From CAYJFG01 sp964369405 (GTDB lineage Bacteria; Bacillota; Clostridia; Oscillospirales; Acutalibacteraceae): 64,000 nucleotides of DNA. Under the pieces are notes generated by a model that had not been told where the DNA came from, did no database searches, and saw only the letters and a list, made by a program, of their open reading frames with translations. The stretch's first letter is position 1, and the number at the start of each line of letters is the position of its first letter. Made by a program: the position numbers and the translations under genes. This document shows, in pieces, positions 25,636 through 35,621 of the stretch. The DNA lies in NCBI GenBank assembly GCA_964369405.1, contig CAYJGB010000003.1, positions 1 to 64,000 of the forward strand, in the 5' to 3' direction.

Positions 25636-28600
25636 GTGCTATTAAAATCGCTAGAAATACAAGGATTTAAAACATTTCCAGAAAAAACAAAGCTTAGTTT
25701 TGATGACGGAATAACATCAATAGTAGGGCCTAATGGTTCAGGAAAAAGCAATATAAGTGATGCTATTAGATGGGTATTAGGAGAACAATCAGCAAAAGCG
25801 TTAAGATGTTCAAAAATGGAAGATGTAGTATTTAACGGAACAGATAAAAGAAAAAAACAAGGTTATGCACAAGTAACATTGACAATTGAAAATAAAGATA
25901 GGCATTTACCGTTTGACGGTGATGAAGTAGCTGTTACTAGAAGATATTATAGAAGTGGTGACAGTGAATATCTTATAAATAAAGCAGCTGTAAGACTTAA
26001 AGATATACACGAATTATTTATGGATACAGGACTTGGTAGAGATGGTTACTCTATGATAAGTCAAGGTAAAATAGATAGTATAGTAGGAGCTAAAAGCGAG
26101 CAAAGAAGAGAAATTTTTGAAGAAGCAGCAGGTATATCAAGATATAGATATAGAAAAATAGAAGCTGAAAGAAAACTTAAATCGACAGAAGAGAACTTAT
26201 TAAGACTTAGAGATATTGTAACTGAACTAGAACAAAGAGTAGGGCCTTTAGAAATACAGTCTAAAAAAGCACAATCATTTTTAGAATATTCAACAGAAAA
26301 GAGAGAGCTTGAAATTGGTTTATGGTTAGATACTTTAGAAAAATCTGCTGGAGTTCTTCGTGACCAAGAAGAAAAAATAATGATAGCAAGAACTCAAAAC
26401 GAAAATGCTAAAGACGAGCTTTCTAAAATCAACGAAGAAACTGAAGAACTTTACTTAAAAGGTAGCAAATATGCTGTAGATATAGATGAAATAAGAAGAG
26501 ATAACTCTCAGTTAGATGAAAAAGTATCTAGTAAAAAATCAGCAGTATCAGTCTTTGAAAACGATATATTACACAATAATAGCAGTGTAGAGCGAATTGA
26601 AAACGAGATAAATACACTTGATACAGATTTTTTAAATATAGAAAAAAATATTGAAGTCAAAAAAGAAAAAATTAAAGATTATAATTTAAAGCTTGAAAGT
26701 TTAAAAAATAATTATGATGAATATCAAAATGAGCTTAATCAGATAAATGTTAATACAAGCAGAAACACAGATTTATTACAAGAAATTACTTCATCAATTG
26801 CGACTCTTAGTAGTAAATCAGCACAGATTAAAGTATCTCAAATTACAAGTGACACTTCACTTCAAGAACTTGACAGTAAGATAGAAAATTTGAATAATTC
26901 TTTAATCGAAAAAGAAAACGATAAGCAAGAATTATCAAATTTAAACTTGCAATATGAAAATAAAATTAAAAATCTAAATGAAAATATTACTACTTCTAAA
27001 AACATTGTAAGCGGTTTAGATTTAAAACTTAAAAACCAACTTAGCAATATGGAAAGTGCAAAAAGTCAAGCTGATAAATTACAGCTTGACTGCCAAGAAC
27101 GTTTAAGACGTGTTAAGATTTTAGAAGACTTAGAAAAAAATTTGGAGGGCTTTAATCACAGTGTTAAAGCTGTTATTAAACAAGCTGATATCGGTAATTT
27201 ATCAGGTGTTCATGGACCTGTATCACGTGTTATAAAAGTGCCTATCGAATATACTGTAGCTGTTGAAACTGCTTTAGGTGCTACTATGCAAAATATTGTA
27301 ACTACAACTGACGAAGATGCTAAACGTGCTATATCTTTTTTAAAACAAAAAAATAGTGGTAGGGCAACTTTTCTACCTCTTTCTACTATCAAAGGTTACG
27401 AGATAAAAGAAAATGGTTTAGATAAATGTGATGGTTTTATAGGTGTTGCAAGTGCTCTTTGTTCTTGCGATAGCAAATATAACAATATTTTATATTCTTT
27501 ACTAGGGAGAGTAGTTATTGCAGAAGATTTGAATTATGCTACTTCTATTGCTAAAAAGTTTAACTATAAATTTAGAGTTGTAACTTTAGATGGACAAGTT
27601 GTAAATGCTGGTGGTTCGTTAACTGGTGGTTCATTTGCTAAAAATGCAGGACTTTTAAGCAGAGTATCAGAAATTGAGAAAAATAAAAATATTGCTAATG
27701 ATTTAGCAACAAAAGCAAGAGATGCTAAAAATTCTTATGAGCTTATTAGAAGTGAAGCGGAACAGATTAATATTAATCTAGAAGAAGAAAAACAGAAGTT
27801 ATCAAAAATATCAGAAGAAGAGATTAGAACAAGTGCAGAAAATAAAACTTGTTTATCTGAGCTTTTAAATAACTCTAAATATATTGATGATATAAAGATA
27901 GAAATTGAAGAGTGTTTTACTAAACAAAAAACTTATAAAGCTACTTTTACAGATGCAAATAATGAACTGTTAAAAATTGAAGAAGAGATAAAAAAAGCTC
28001 AGAAACAATCTGAGTTAATGAATGTTAACAGAGAAGATTTAACATCTAAAAGAGAAGAATATGCATCAAAATTACAAGATATAAGACTGTTAATTGTTAC
28101 TAATCAAAAAGATATAGAGTCACTTAATCAAGAAATAAATTTAGATGAAAGCACTAGCTCATCTAAAGAGGAGAGAAAAAATTATTTATTTGAAGAGATT
28201 AATAATCTCAAAAATAAAAATGAGGAAATTAAAAATCAAATTTTACTTTTAAAAGATTATATTTCTCAAGTTGAAGCTCAAATTGAAGAAAATAATAATA
28301 AAATTAACTCTTTAAGTGAGCAACGTTTAAGTTTTGAAAAACGTACATCAGAGCTTAGAAAAATCGAAAAAGATAAAAATAACGAAAAAGAACTTTCTGG
28401 TAGAGAGCTTGCAAGACTAGAAGAAAGAAAAATTAATCTTCAAAAACAATATGATGACATTATTGCAAAACTTTGGGAAGAATATGAGCTTACAAGAAGA
28501 GAAGCCTCCGAAATTGCAAAGCCAATTGATAGCATTACTGAGGGCAAAAGACGTTTAAACGAACTTAAAAACAAAATAAAATCTTTAGGTAGTGTAAATG

Positions 28601-29214
28601 TTTCTGCTATCGAGGAATATAAAGAGGTTTCACAGCGTTTTGATTTTATGTCTAAACAAGTTTCAGATGTAGAAAAATCAAAAGCCGAGATTTTAAGACT
28701 TATAAACGAGTTAACTAAACAAATGAAAGAAATTTTTGTAGAAAGATTTTATCAAATTAACGAAAATTTCAAGAAAACTTTTGTTGAGCTGTTTGGTGGT
28801 GGTAAAGCAAGTTTAGAACTTTCTAACCCTGATGATATTTTACTTAGTGGTATTGATATTTCTGTACATCCACCTGGTAAAATAGTTGTTCACTTAGAGG
28901 CTTTGTCAGGTGGAGAAAAAGCACTTGTTGCAATTGCTTTATATTTTGCTATAATGAAAGTAAGCCCTGCTCCGTTTTGTGTTATGGACGAGATTGAAGC
29001 AGCTCTTGATGAGGTGAATGTAGATAGATTTGCATCATATTTAAGGCTTATGAACGATAAAACACAGTTTATTTTAATTACTCACAGACGTGGAACTATG
29101 GAAGAAGCAGACGTTTTATACGGTGTTACTATGCAAGATGAGGGAGTATCTAAATTATTAGAGCTTAGAGCTACAGAGGTAGCCTCTAAACTTAATATGC
29201 AAAATATGAATTAA
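25636..29214 (+). CDS. smc: Chromosome partition protein SMC
   Basis: A 1192-aa ATPase that organises and segregates the chromosome with ScpA and ScpB (not in this window). The N-terminal head has Walker A GPNGSGKSN at 31-39. Coiled coil runs from about 170 to 500, the hinge lies at about 510-650 (GVHGPVSRVIKV to GGSLTGGSFAK), and a second coil runs from about 660 to 1020. The C-terminal head has the signature LSGGEKALVAIAL near 1090 and Walker B PFCVMDEIEAALDEVN. The GTG start follows AGAGGTGA. Full length for the family; it precedes ftsY by 13 nt. Confidence 0.97.
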   Translation: MLLKSLEIQGFKTFPEKTKLSFDDGITSIVGPNGSGKSNISDAIRWVLGEQSAKALRCSKMEDVVFNGTDKRKKQGYAQVTLTIENKDRHLPFDGDEVAVTRRYYRSGDSEYLINKAAVRLKDIHELFMDTGLGRDGYSMISQGKIDSIVGAKSEQRREIFEEAAGISRYRYRKIEAERKLKSTEENLLRLRDIVTELEQRVGPLEIQSKKAQSFLEYSTEKRELEIGLWLDTLEKSAGVLRDQEEKIMIARTQNENAKDELSKINEETEELYLKGSKYAVDIDEIRRDNSQLDEKVSSKKSAVSVFENDILHNNSSVERIENEINTLDTDFLNIEKNIEVKKEKIKDYNLKLESLKNNYDEYQNELNQINVNTSRNTDLLQEITSSIATLSSKSAQIKVSQITSDTSLQELDSKIENLNNSLIEKENDKQELSNLNLQYENKIKNLNENITTSKNIVSGLDLKLKNQLSNMESAKSQADKLQLDCQERLRRVKILEDLEKNLEGFNHSVKAVIKQADIGNLSGVHGPVSRVIKVPIEYTVAVETALGATMQNIVTTTDEDAKRAISFLKQKNSGRATFLPLSTIKGYEIKENGLDKCDGFIGVASALCSCDSKYNNILYSLLGRVVIAEDLNYATSIAKKFNYKFRVVTLDGQVVNAGGSLTGGSFAKNAGLLSRVSEIEKNKNIANDLATKARDAKNSYELIRSEAEQININLEEEKQKLSKISEEEIRTSAENKTCLSELLNNSKYIDDIKIEIEECFTKQKTYKATFTDANNELLKIEEEIKKAQKQSELMNVNREDLTSKREEYASKLQDIRLLIVTNQKDIESLNQEINLDESTSSSKEERKNYLFEEINNLKNKNEEIKNQILLLKDYISQVEAQIEENNNKINSLSEQRLSFEKRTSELRKIEKDKNNEKELSGRELARLEERKINLQKQYDDIIAKLWEEYELTRREASEIAKPIDSITEGKRRLNELKNKIKSLGSVNVSAIEEYKEVSQRFDFMSKQVSDVEKSKAEILRLINELTKQMKEIFVERFYQINENFKKTFVELFGGGKASLELSNPDDILLSGIDISVHPPGKIVVHLEALSGGEKALVAIALYFAIMKVSPAPFCVMDEIEAALDEVNVDRFASYLRLMNDKTQFILITHRRGTMEEADVLYGVTMQDEGVSKLLELRATEVASKLNMQNMN

Positions 29215-29227
29215 AGGAGTGTAATTT

Positions 29228-30208
29228 ATGGGACTATTTAGTAAGATTAAAGAGGGCTTAAAAAAGACTAGAGAGAGTTTTACAGGACAAGTAGAAACAA
29301 TGCTTAAAAGCTTTAGAAAGATAGATGACGAGCTTTTTGAAGAGTTAGAAGAACTACTTGTAATGGGTGATGTTGGTATAAATACTGCTCAAAGAATAAC
29401 AGAGGAATTAAAAAAGAGAGTAAAAAAAGAATCGATTAAAGACCCTAATGAAATAAACAGATTATTAGCAGAAACAATTGCAGATATGCTTAGAGGTGGA
29501 GAAGAATTAAAACTAGATACTAAACCATCAATAATTTTAGTAATTGGAGTAAATGGAGTAGGGAAAACTACTACTATAGGAAAACTTGCAAATAACCTAA
29601 GACAAGAGAATAAAAAAGTATTGCTAGCAGCGGCAGATACATTTAGAGCAGCAGCAATAGACCAGTTAGAGATATGGGCGCAGCGTAGCCAGTGCGATAT
29701 AATAAAACAAAAAGAAGGCAGTGACCCAGCAGCAGTAGTATTTGATGCAATTGCAGCAGCAAAAGCTAGAAATTCAGATGTAATAATATGTGACACAGCA
29801 GGAAGACTACACAATAAAAAGCACTTAATGGACGAACTTTCTAAGATAAGTAGAATTATAGATAGAGAATTACCAAATGCAGATAAAGAGATATTGTTGG
29901 TGCTAGATGCAACTACAGGTCAAAACGCAGTAAACCAAGCTAGAGAATTTAAAAATGCTGCTGGCATAACAGGTATAGTGCTTACTAAACTAGATGGAAC
30001 AGCAAAAGGTGGAGTAGTGCTAGCGATTAGAGAAGACTTGCAAGTACCAGTAAAATATATTGGTGTAGGTGAGCAGATAGACGACTTGCAAAAGTTTGAT
30101 GCAACACAATTTTCGAATGCATTATTTGATAGAGAAAAAGATGTAGAATTTGAACTTGACAGTGAAAACAAAAATTCTACAGAAGAAAAGGACGAAACAG
30201 AAGAATGA
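29228..30208 (+). CDS. ftsY: Signal recognition particle receptor FtsY
   Basis: A 326-aa SRP GTPase receptor that docks ribosome-SRP complexes at the membrane. The short N-domain (about 1-90) lacks a long acidic extension. The G-domain shows GVNGVGKTTTIGKLA near 107, DTFRAAAIDQLEIWAQR near 137, DTAGRLHNKKHLMDEL near 189 and TKLDGTAKGG near 251. The extreme C-terminus is acidic (STEEKDETEE), which is unusual in placement. It overlaps the next gene by 4 nt. Confidence 0.96.
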   Translation: MGLFSKIKEGLKKTRESFTGQVETMLKSFRKIDDELFEELEELLVMGDVGINTAQRITEELKKRVKKESIKDPNEINRLLAETIADMLRGGEELKLDTKPSIILVIGVNGVGKTTTIGKLANNLRQENKKVLLAAADTFRAAAIDQLEIWAQRSQCDIIKQKEGSDPAAVVFDAIAAAKARNSDVIICDTAGRLHNKKHLMDELSKISRIIDRELPNADKEILLVLDATTGQNAVNQAREFKNAAGITGIVLTKLDGTAKGGVVLAIREDLQVPVKYIGVGEQIDDLQKFDATQFSNALFDREKDVEFELDSENKNSTEEKDETEE

Positions 30209-30810
30209 AAAAGTTTATAATAGCCTCTAATAATGCAAAAAAATTAAAGGAGTTAGAACGCATTTTAACGCCTTTAGATATATGTGTGACAACTGCCAAA
30301 AAAGAGGGAATTAGCTTAGAAGAAGTAGAAGAAACAGGAACTACATTTGCACAAAATGCAAAATTAAAAGCTATGAATGCTTTTGAGAACACAAAATTGC
30401 CTAGTATAGCCGACGATTCAGGGCTTATGGTAAAAGCTCTTAATAACGCACCAGGAGTATACTCAGCTAGATATGCAGGAGAAAATGCAACAGATAAAGA
30501 TAGAATAAATAAACTACTTTTAGAAATGAAAGAAACTAAAAAAGAAGATAGAGGAGCAAGCTTTGCTTGTGCAATATGTTGTGTTATCGATAAAGATACA
30601 GTTATAGAAGTATATGCAGAGTGTAAAGGAGAAATATCCTTTGAAATTATTGGAGATGGTGGGTTTGGTTATGACCCCGTTTTCTTAACTGATAGTGGTA
30701 AAAGTTTTGCACAATTAAGTTCTTGTGAAAAAGACGAAATTAGTCACAGAGGTAATGCACTGAGATTGCTAAAAAAAGAATTATTAAAATATTATAGTCA
30801 AGATAAATAG
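30205..30810 (+). CDS. rdgB: XTP/dITP diphosphatase (RdgB/HAM1)
   Basis: A 201-aa pyrophosphatase that clears non-canonical purine nucleotides. SNNAKKLKELERIL is at about 8-21, ADDSGLMVKALNNAPGVYSAR near 72 and GDGGFGYDPVF near 150. These are the family's substrate and metal sites. The start ATG overlaps the end of ftsY. It is followed after 12 nt by the CRM-domain gene. Confidence 0.95.
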   Translation: MKKFIIASNNAKKLKELERILTPLDICVTTAKKEGISLEEVEETGTTFAQNAKLKAMNAFENTKLPSIADDSGLMVKALNNAPGVYSARYAGENATDKDRINKLLLEMKETKKEDRGASFACAICCVIDKDTVIEVYAECKGEISFEIIGDGGFGYDPVFLTDSGKSFAQLSSCEKDEISHRGNALRLLKKELLKYYSQDK

Positions 30811-30822
30811 GAGAGAATATAT

Positions 30823-31128
30823 ATGTTAACAAGTAAGCAAAGAGCGTATTTAAGAGGACTTGCAAACGGAATAGATACAATTCTAATGGTAGGAAAATCT
30901 GGAATAAGTGACCAAGTTATTATGCAAGCAGATACAGCACTTACAGCAAGAGAAATTATAAAAGGCAAGGTGTTAGAAACATCTGAAAAAAACTCAAAAG
31001 AGATAGCACAAGAAATAGCAGAAAGTGTAAAAGCTGAAGTAGTACAAGTTATAGGTTCAAAATTTGTATTATATCGTAAAAATGAAAAAGAGCCAAAAAT
31101 TGTATTACCAAAAGTAAAAAAAGTATGA
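30823..31128 (+). CDS. yhbY: YhbY-family CRM-domain RNA-binding protein
   Basis: A 101-aa protein consisting of one CRM domain: LTSKQRAYLRGLANGIDTILMVGKSG at the N-terminus with the GKSG loop near 23, and the C-terminal QVIGSKFVLYRKN. In bacteria these associate with pre-50S ribosomal particles. It precedes nadD with a 4-nt overlap, the usual firmicute order (yhbY/yqeI-nadD-yqeK-rsfS). Confidence 0.93.
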   Translation: MLTSKQRAYLRGLANGIDTILMVGKSGISDQVIMQADTALTAREIIKGKVLETSEKNSKEIAQEIAESVKAEVVQVIGSKFVLYRKNEKEPKIVLPKVKKV

Positions 31129-31730
31129 TTAAACGTATAGGTATGTTTGGTGGTAGTTTTAACCCAGTGCATTTAGGTCATATTGGACTTGCACAAGCTT
31201 TTATAGAAGAATTGAAACTTGATAAACTTTTAATTGTTCCTACAAATATACCACCACACAAAAGTGCAAATGATATGACTAGTTCTAGCCATAGGTTTAA
31301 TATGTGTAAAATTGCTTTTGAGGGTATAGAAAAAGTTGAAGTGTCAGATATAGAGATTAAAAGACAAGGTGCAAGTTATACTGTTGATACATTAAGACAA
31401 CTTAAACAAACATATAAAGACAGCAAGATTTATTTAATAACTGGTGCTGATATGTTTATGACTGTACAAAATTGGAAAGAGGCAGAAAACATTTTAAAAA
31501 TAGCAACTGTTTGTACTGCACCAAGAGATATTACAAATTATAATGAACTTTTTGCACATAGTAAAAAACTTGCAAATACTCAAGGAAAATCAGTTATACT
31601 TAAAAATCCAATTATGCAAGTATCATCTACTCAAATTAGAAATTTAATTAAAGAAAATTTAGACACTAGTCATCTAACAGGTGATTTAGTTCAAAAATAT
31701 ATATTGGAAAATTCTATTTATCAGGGGTGA
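31125..31730 (+). CDS. nadD: Nicotinate-nucleotide adenylyltransferase
   Basis: A 201-aa enzyme that adenylates nicotinate mononucleotide for NAD synthesis. GMFGGSFNPVHLGHIGLAQ (6-24) contains the HxGH nucleotidyltransferase motif, and VSSTQIRNLI near 167 matches the ISSTxIR motif. It overlaps yhbY by 4 nt, and its stop lies within the ribosome site region of yqeK. Confidence 0.96.
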   Translation: MIKRIGMFGGSFNPVHLGHIGLAQAFIEELKLDKLLIVPTNIPPHKSANDMTSSSHRFNMCKIAFEGIEKVEVSDIEIKRQGASYTVDTLRQLKQTYKDSKIYLITGADMFMTVQNWKEAENILKIATVCTAPRDITNYNELFAHSKKLANTQGKSVILKNPIMQVSSTQIRNLIKENLDTSHLTGDLVQKYILENSIYQG

Positions 31731-31735
31731 TTAAA

Positions 31736-32314
31736 ATGTCAATTAGCAAGTACAAAAAAATTATCAAAGAAAAAATGAGTGAAAAAAGATATATTCACAG
31801 TGTGAATGTAGCAAAACAAGCTGTAAAACTTGCAAAAATGTATAATGCAGATGTAAAAAAATGTGAAATAGCCGGTGTGCTACACGACATTACTAAGGAA
31901 ATGCCATTTGATGAACAGTTGAAATTAATTGATAATTCTGATATAATACTCACAGATTTAGAAAGAAAAACTAATAAGTTGTGGCATTCAATATCTGGAA
32001 GTGTTTATGTTAAAGATATTTTAAAGATAGAAGATGAAGAAATAATTAATGCGATAAAATATCATACTACTGGAAGAAGTAATATGACATTAGTAGAAAA
32101 AATTATTTTTGTTGCAGACTTTATTAGTGACGAGAGAGTTTATGATGATGTTGTTATTTTAAGAGAGCTTGCATATGAGTCTTTAGAAGATGCGATGTTA
32201 TATGGACTTTCATTTACGATTAAAGATTTAATAGATAGACAGGCAACAGTAGAACCAAATACAATAAGTTTATATAACGAGTTGATTTTAAATAATAATA
32301 AGGAGATAAAATAA
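31736..32314 (+). CDS. yqeK: YqeK-family HD-domain hydrolase
   Basis: A 192-aa HD-domain protein. The metal-binding residues are seen in HSVNVAKQAVKLAK near 17, AGVLHDITKEMPF near 42, HSISGSVYV near 80 and YHTTGR near 105. Family members hydrolyse diadenosine tetraphosphate symmetrically. The frame could open at a GTG at 31727, but that codon lies inside the CAGGGGTGA ribosome site, so the ATG at 31736 is chosen. rsfS starts at its stop codon. Confidence 0.92.
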   Translation: MSISKYKKIIKEKMSEKRYIHSVNVAKQAVKLAKMYNADVKKCEIAGVLHDITKEMPFDEQLKLIDNSDIILTDLERKTNKLWHSISGSVYVKDILKIEDEEIINAIKYHTTGRSNMTLVEKIIFVADFISDERVYDDVVILRELAYESLEDAMLYGLSFTIKDLIDRQATVEPNTISLYNELILNNNKEIK

Positions 32315-32667
32315 TGACATCTTTAGAAACAGCAAAACTAGCTGCAAAAGTTTTAGATAGTAAAAAAGGGCACGACATAGCAGTAATAAAAGTAGAAGAT
32401 ATATCAATATTATCTGACTATGTAGTAATAGCAACAGGTAATAGTAGTACACAAGTAAAAGCACTAGCAGAGGAAGTAGAAGAAAAGCTAGACGAGGCAG
32501 GAATTACAGCAAGTCATATAGAGGGTCATCGCTCAAATTCTTGGGTGTTGCTTGACTTTATAGACGTTGTAGTACACGTTTTTTCAGATGAATCAAGACA
32601 ATATTATGACTTAGATAGATTATGGCAAGATGGTGAAAAAATAGATATATCTGACATATTAAAATAA
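32314..32667 (+). CDS. rsfS: Ribosome silencing factor RsfS
   Basis: A 117-aa factor that binds ribosomal protein uL14 and blocks subunit joining when nutrients are low. The fold signature is visible as DIAVIKVEDISILSDYVVIATGNSS (about 20-44), SHIEGHRSNSWVLLDFIDVVVHVF and YYDLDRLW. It follows yqeK with a 1-nt overlap, after AAGGAGA. Confidence 0.95.
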   Translation: MTSLETAKLAAKVLDSKKGHDIAVIKVEDISILSDYVVIATGNSSTQVKALAEEVEEKLDEAGITASHIEGHRSNSWVLLDFIDVVVHVFSDESRQYYDLDRLWQDGEKIDISDILK

Positions 32668-32696
32668 AGGTTAGTATAATGTAGGAGGCACTTAAA

Positions 32697-35105
32697 TTGA
32701 GATACGAACATAAGTTAATTGAACCTAAATGGCAAAAAATTTGGGAAGAACAAGGCGTTTTTCATGCCGAAAATGAAAGCGATAAAGAAAAGTTTTATGC
32801 ATTAATTGAGTTTCCTTATCCATCAGGACAAGGGCTACATGTAGGACACCCACGCCCATATACAGCACTTGATATAGTATCAAGAAAACGCAGATTGCAA
32901 GGGTATAATGTTTTATATCCAATTGGTTGGGACGCTTTTGGGCTACCTACTGAAAATTATGCAATTAAAAATAAAATTCATCCAGAAGTAGTTACTAAAC
33001 AAAACATAGAACACTTTAAAAAACAAATAATGTCGTTAGGTATTTCGTTTGACTGGAGCAGAGAAATAAACACAACTGACCCAGAATATTTTAAATGGAC
33101 ACAATGGATATTCCTTAAATTGTTTGAAAAAGGGTTAGCATATAAAAAAGAGATGGCTGTAAACTGGTGCACTTCTTGTAAATGTGTGCTTGCAAACGAA
33201 GAAGTTGTAAATGGTGGTTGTGAGCGTTGTGGTAGTGAAGTTGTTAGAAAAGTTAAATCACAATGGATGCTTAAAATTACACAGTATGCAGACAGACTTA
33301 TAGAAGACTTAGATTTAGTAAATTATCCAGACAGAGTAAAAGCTCAGCAAAAAAATTGGATAGGACGTTCAACTGGAGCACAAGTTAAGTTTAGCACTAC
33401 AATGGGCGATGATTTAACAGTATATACTACTAGACCAGATACTCTTTTTGGTGCTACATATATGGTTATATCGCCAGAGCACGAAATAATTGAAAAATGG
33501 AAAGATACAATTAAAAATATAGATGAAGTTCAAGAGTATCAAGTAGTAGCTTCAAGAAAATCAGATTTTGAAAGAACAGAAGTTGTAAAAGAAAAAACTG
33601 GTATTAAACTTGAGGGTGTTTTTGCAATTAATCCAGTTAATAACGAGCAAATCCCTATATTTGTTTCTGATTATGTACTGGTGTCTTATGGTACAGGTGC
33701 TATTATGGCTGTTCCAGGACATGATACTCGTGATTTTGAGTTTGCTAAAAAGTTCGATTTACCTATAATTGAAGTTGTAAAAGGTGGAGATGTAACAAAA
33801 GAAGCTTTTACAGATTGTGCAACTGGTATTATGACAAATTCAGGATTTTTAAACGACTTAACTGTAGACGATGCAAAAGTAGCTATTGTTAAATGGTTAA
33901 CAGAAAATAAATTAGGTGAAGAAAAAGTTAACTTTAAACTTCGTGACTGGGTTTTTTCACGTCAACGTTATTGGGGCGAGCCTATTCCAATAGTTCATTG
34001 TGAAAAATGTGGATATGTTGCGTTGCCAGAAAGTGAATTACCACTTAAACTTCCTATGGTGGATACTTATGAACCTACAGAAAATGGAGAATCGCCACTA
34101 GCAAATATTACAGACTTTATAAACACTACTTGTCCAAAATGTGGTGGAAAAGCTCATAGAGAAACAGATACTATGCCTCAGTGGGCAGGTTCATCATGGT
34201 ATTTCTTACGCTATATGGACCCACATAATGACAACGCTATAGTAAGTAAAGAAGCTATGGAGTATTGGCATCAAGTAGACTGGTACAATGGTGGAATGGA
34301 ACATACAACTCTTCACTTGTTGTATAGTCGTTTTTGGCACAAAGTATTGTATGATATTGGTGTAGTTCCAACAAAAGAGCCATATGCTAAGCGTACAAGT
34401 CATGGTATGATTTTGGGCGAGAATAACGAAAAAATGAGTAAATCTAGAGGCAATGTTGTAAACCCAGATGAAATAGTAGAAGAGTATGGTGCTGATACTA
34501 TGCGTATGTATGAGATGTTTATTGGTGACTTTGAAAAGTCTGCACCATGGAAACCTCAAAGCATTAAAGGCTGTCGCAGATTTTTAGAAAGATACTTTAA
34601 TTTACAAGATATAATAAGCCAAGAAAAGGGTATTACAAAAGAGTTAGAAGTACCATTTAATAAAGCGATTAAAAAAGTTGGTGATGATATTGAGAATATC
34701 AAGTTTAACACAGCTATTGCAACTTTGATGGCACTTATTAATGATATATCTGCAAAGGGTAGTGTTACTAAAGAGGAACTTAAAATCTTTACTATATTAT
34801 TAAATCCTTTTGCACCACATATAACAGAAGAAGTTTACAAAAATCAAAATTTAGGAGATAAATTAGTAGCACAAGAAAGTTTTCCTAAACATGACGAAAG
34901 CAAATGTGTAGATAACACTGTAGAAATTGCTGTACAAGTAAATGGAAAATTACGTACAAGACTTACAATTTCTGTAGATTTATCTAGTGAAGAAGCAATT
35001 TCACTAGCAAAAGAAGATGAAAGAGTGTCTTCTGTTATAGATGGAAAGAACATAATTAAAGAGATTTATGTTAAAGGAAAGCTAGTTAATATTGTAGCAA
35101 AATAA
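32697..35105 (+). CDS. leuS: Leucyl-tRNA synthetase
   Basis: An 802-aa class I synthetase charging tRNA-Leu. The HIGH motif appears as HVGHP at 48-52, and KMSKSRGNVV is near 579. A zinc-like cluster CTSCKC...CERC lies near 158-178, and the editing domain includes TTRPDTLFGATYMV near 245. The start is TTG, 8 nt after AGGAGG. Only 29 nt separate it from rsfS and I see no T-box leader, so it seems to be expressed with the upstream operon. Confidence 0.97.
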   Translation: MRYEHKLIEPKWQKIWEEQGVFHAENESDKEKFYALIEFPYPSGQGLHVGHPRPYTALDIVSRKRRLQGYNVLYPIGWDAFGLPTENYAIKNKIHPEVVTKQNIEHFKKQIMSLGISFDWSREINTTDPEYFKWTQWIFLKLFEKGLAYKKEMAVNWCTSCKCVLANEEVVNGGCERCGSEVVRKVKSQWMLKITQYADRLIEDLDLVNYPDRVKAQQKNWIGRSTGAQVKFSTTMGDDLTVYTTRPDTLFGATYMVISPEHEIIEKWKDTIKNIDEVQEYQVVASRKSDFERTEVVKEKTGIKLEGVFAINPVNNEQIPIFVSDYVLVSYGTGAIMAVPGHDTRDFEFAKKFDLPIIEVVKGGDVTKEAFTDCATGIMTNSGFLNDLTVDDAKVAIVKWLTENKLGEEKVNFKLRDWVFSRQRYWGEPIPIVHCEKCGYVALPESELPLKLPMVDTYEPTENGESPLANITDFINTTCPKCGGKAHRETDTMPQWAGSSWYFLRYMDPHNDNAIVSKEAMEYWHQVDWYNGGMEHTTLHLLYSRFWHKVLYDIGVVPTKEPYAKRTSHGMILGENNEKMSKSRGNVVNPDEIVEEYGADTMRMYEMFIGDFEKSAPWKPQSIKGCRRFLERYFNLQDIISQEKGITKELEVPFNKAIKKVGDDIENIKFNTAIATLMALINDISAKGSVTKEELKIFTILLNPFAPHITEEVYKNQNLGDKLVAQESFPKHDESKCVDNTVEIAVQVNGKLRTRLTISVDLSSEEAISLAKEDERVSSVIDGKNIIKEIYVKGKLVNIVAK

Positions 35106-35144
35106 CAAGAATTTGTTATTTTAGTCGAAAAATTAACTTTGTGC

Positions 35145-35174
35145 TTGACATAACTAATATAAATATTGTATAAT
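35145..35174 (+). promoter_or_regulatory. Sigma-A promoter of rpsU
   Basis: TTGACA (35145-35150) and TATAAT (35169-35174) with an 18-bp spacer, 57 bp ahead of the start codon. Confidence 0.75.
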
Positions 35175-35198
35175 GTTTTTTGCAACGAATGCAATTAA

Positions 35199-35223
35199 CC
35201 CCTGCCTTTTGGCGGATGGGAGG
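35199..35223 (+). promoter_or_regulatory. Hairpin at the rpsU ribosome binding site
   Basis: CCCCTGCC (35199-35206) can pair with GGCGG and the following GGG (35211-35220) with a two-base bulge. This runs into the Shine-Dalgarno sequence GGGAGGG (35218-35224). The stem would partly hide the ribosome site, as in autoregulated ribosomal protein leaders. I cannot tie it to a named RNA family. Confidence 0.4.
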
Positions 35224-35230
35224 GAAATAG

Positions 35231-35407
35231 ATGTCAGAAGTTAAAGTAAAAGATAACGAATCTCTTGAAAGTGCTTTAAGAAGATTTAAAAAGCAATGCT
35301 CAAGATCAGGTGTTATTCAAGAAGTACGTAAAAGAGAGGCTTATGAAAAGCCATCAGTAAAACGTAAGAAAAAATCTGAAGCTGCACGTAAACGTAAATT
35401 CAAATAA
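35231..35407 (+). CDS. rpsU: Small ribosomal subunit protein bS21
   Basis: A 58-aa basic protein of the 30S subunit that helps base-pairing near the 3' end of 16S rRNA. It begins MSEVKVKDNESLESALRRFKKQC with the family's RSGVIQEVRKREAYEKPS, and ends in a Lys/Arg-rich tail. Single-gene unit with a consensus promoter and a strong terminator. Confidence 0.97.
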   Translation: MSEVKVKDNESLESALRRFKKQCSRSGVIQEVRKREAYEKPSVKRKKKSEAARKRKFK

Positions 35408-35458
35408 TTTACTTAGTTTAGCAGTGTGTTAGATGTGTACTTAATCAAATAATTATCA

Positions 35459-35492
35459 AAAAGCGAACTTATTTTATTAAGTTCGCTTTTTT
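35459..35492 (+). terminator. Rho-independent terminator of rpsU
   Basis: A perfect 13-bp stem, AAAAGCGAACTTA (35459-35471) with TAAGTTCGCTTTT (35478-35490), ends in a T-run. Confidence 0.9.
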
Positions 35493-35621
35493 GAATATAT
35501 ATTTGCATTGTTTTACTATTTGTGATAAGATTAATTAAAATGGGTAAGTTTGCAATTTAAAATGATTTTATAAATATAAATTGTAATTTCTTGTTCAGTA
35601 TAATTATTTTAGAGGATTTAA

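Noticed and set aside
32668..32696. T-box ahead of leuS
   Set aside because: The gap is only 29 nt and holds just the ribosome site.
35101..35120. Terminator of leuS (AATAACAA/TTGTTATT)
   Set aside because: The stem is weak, all A-T but two pairs, and no proper T-run follows; left unlisted.
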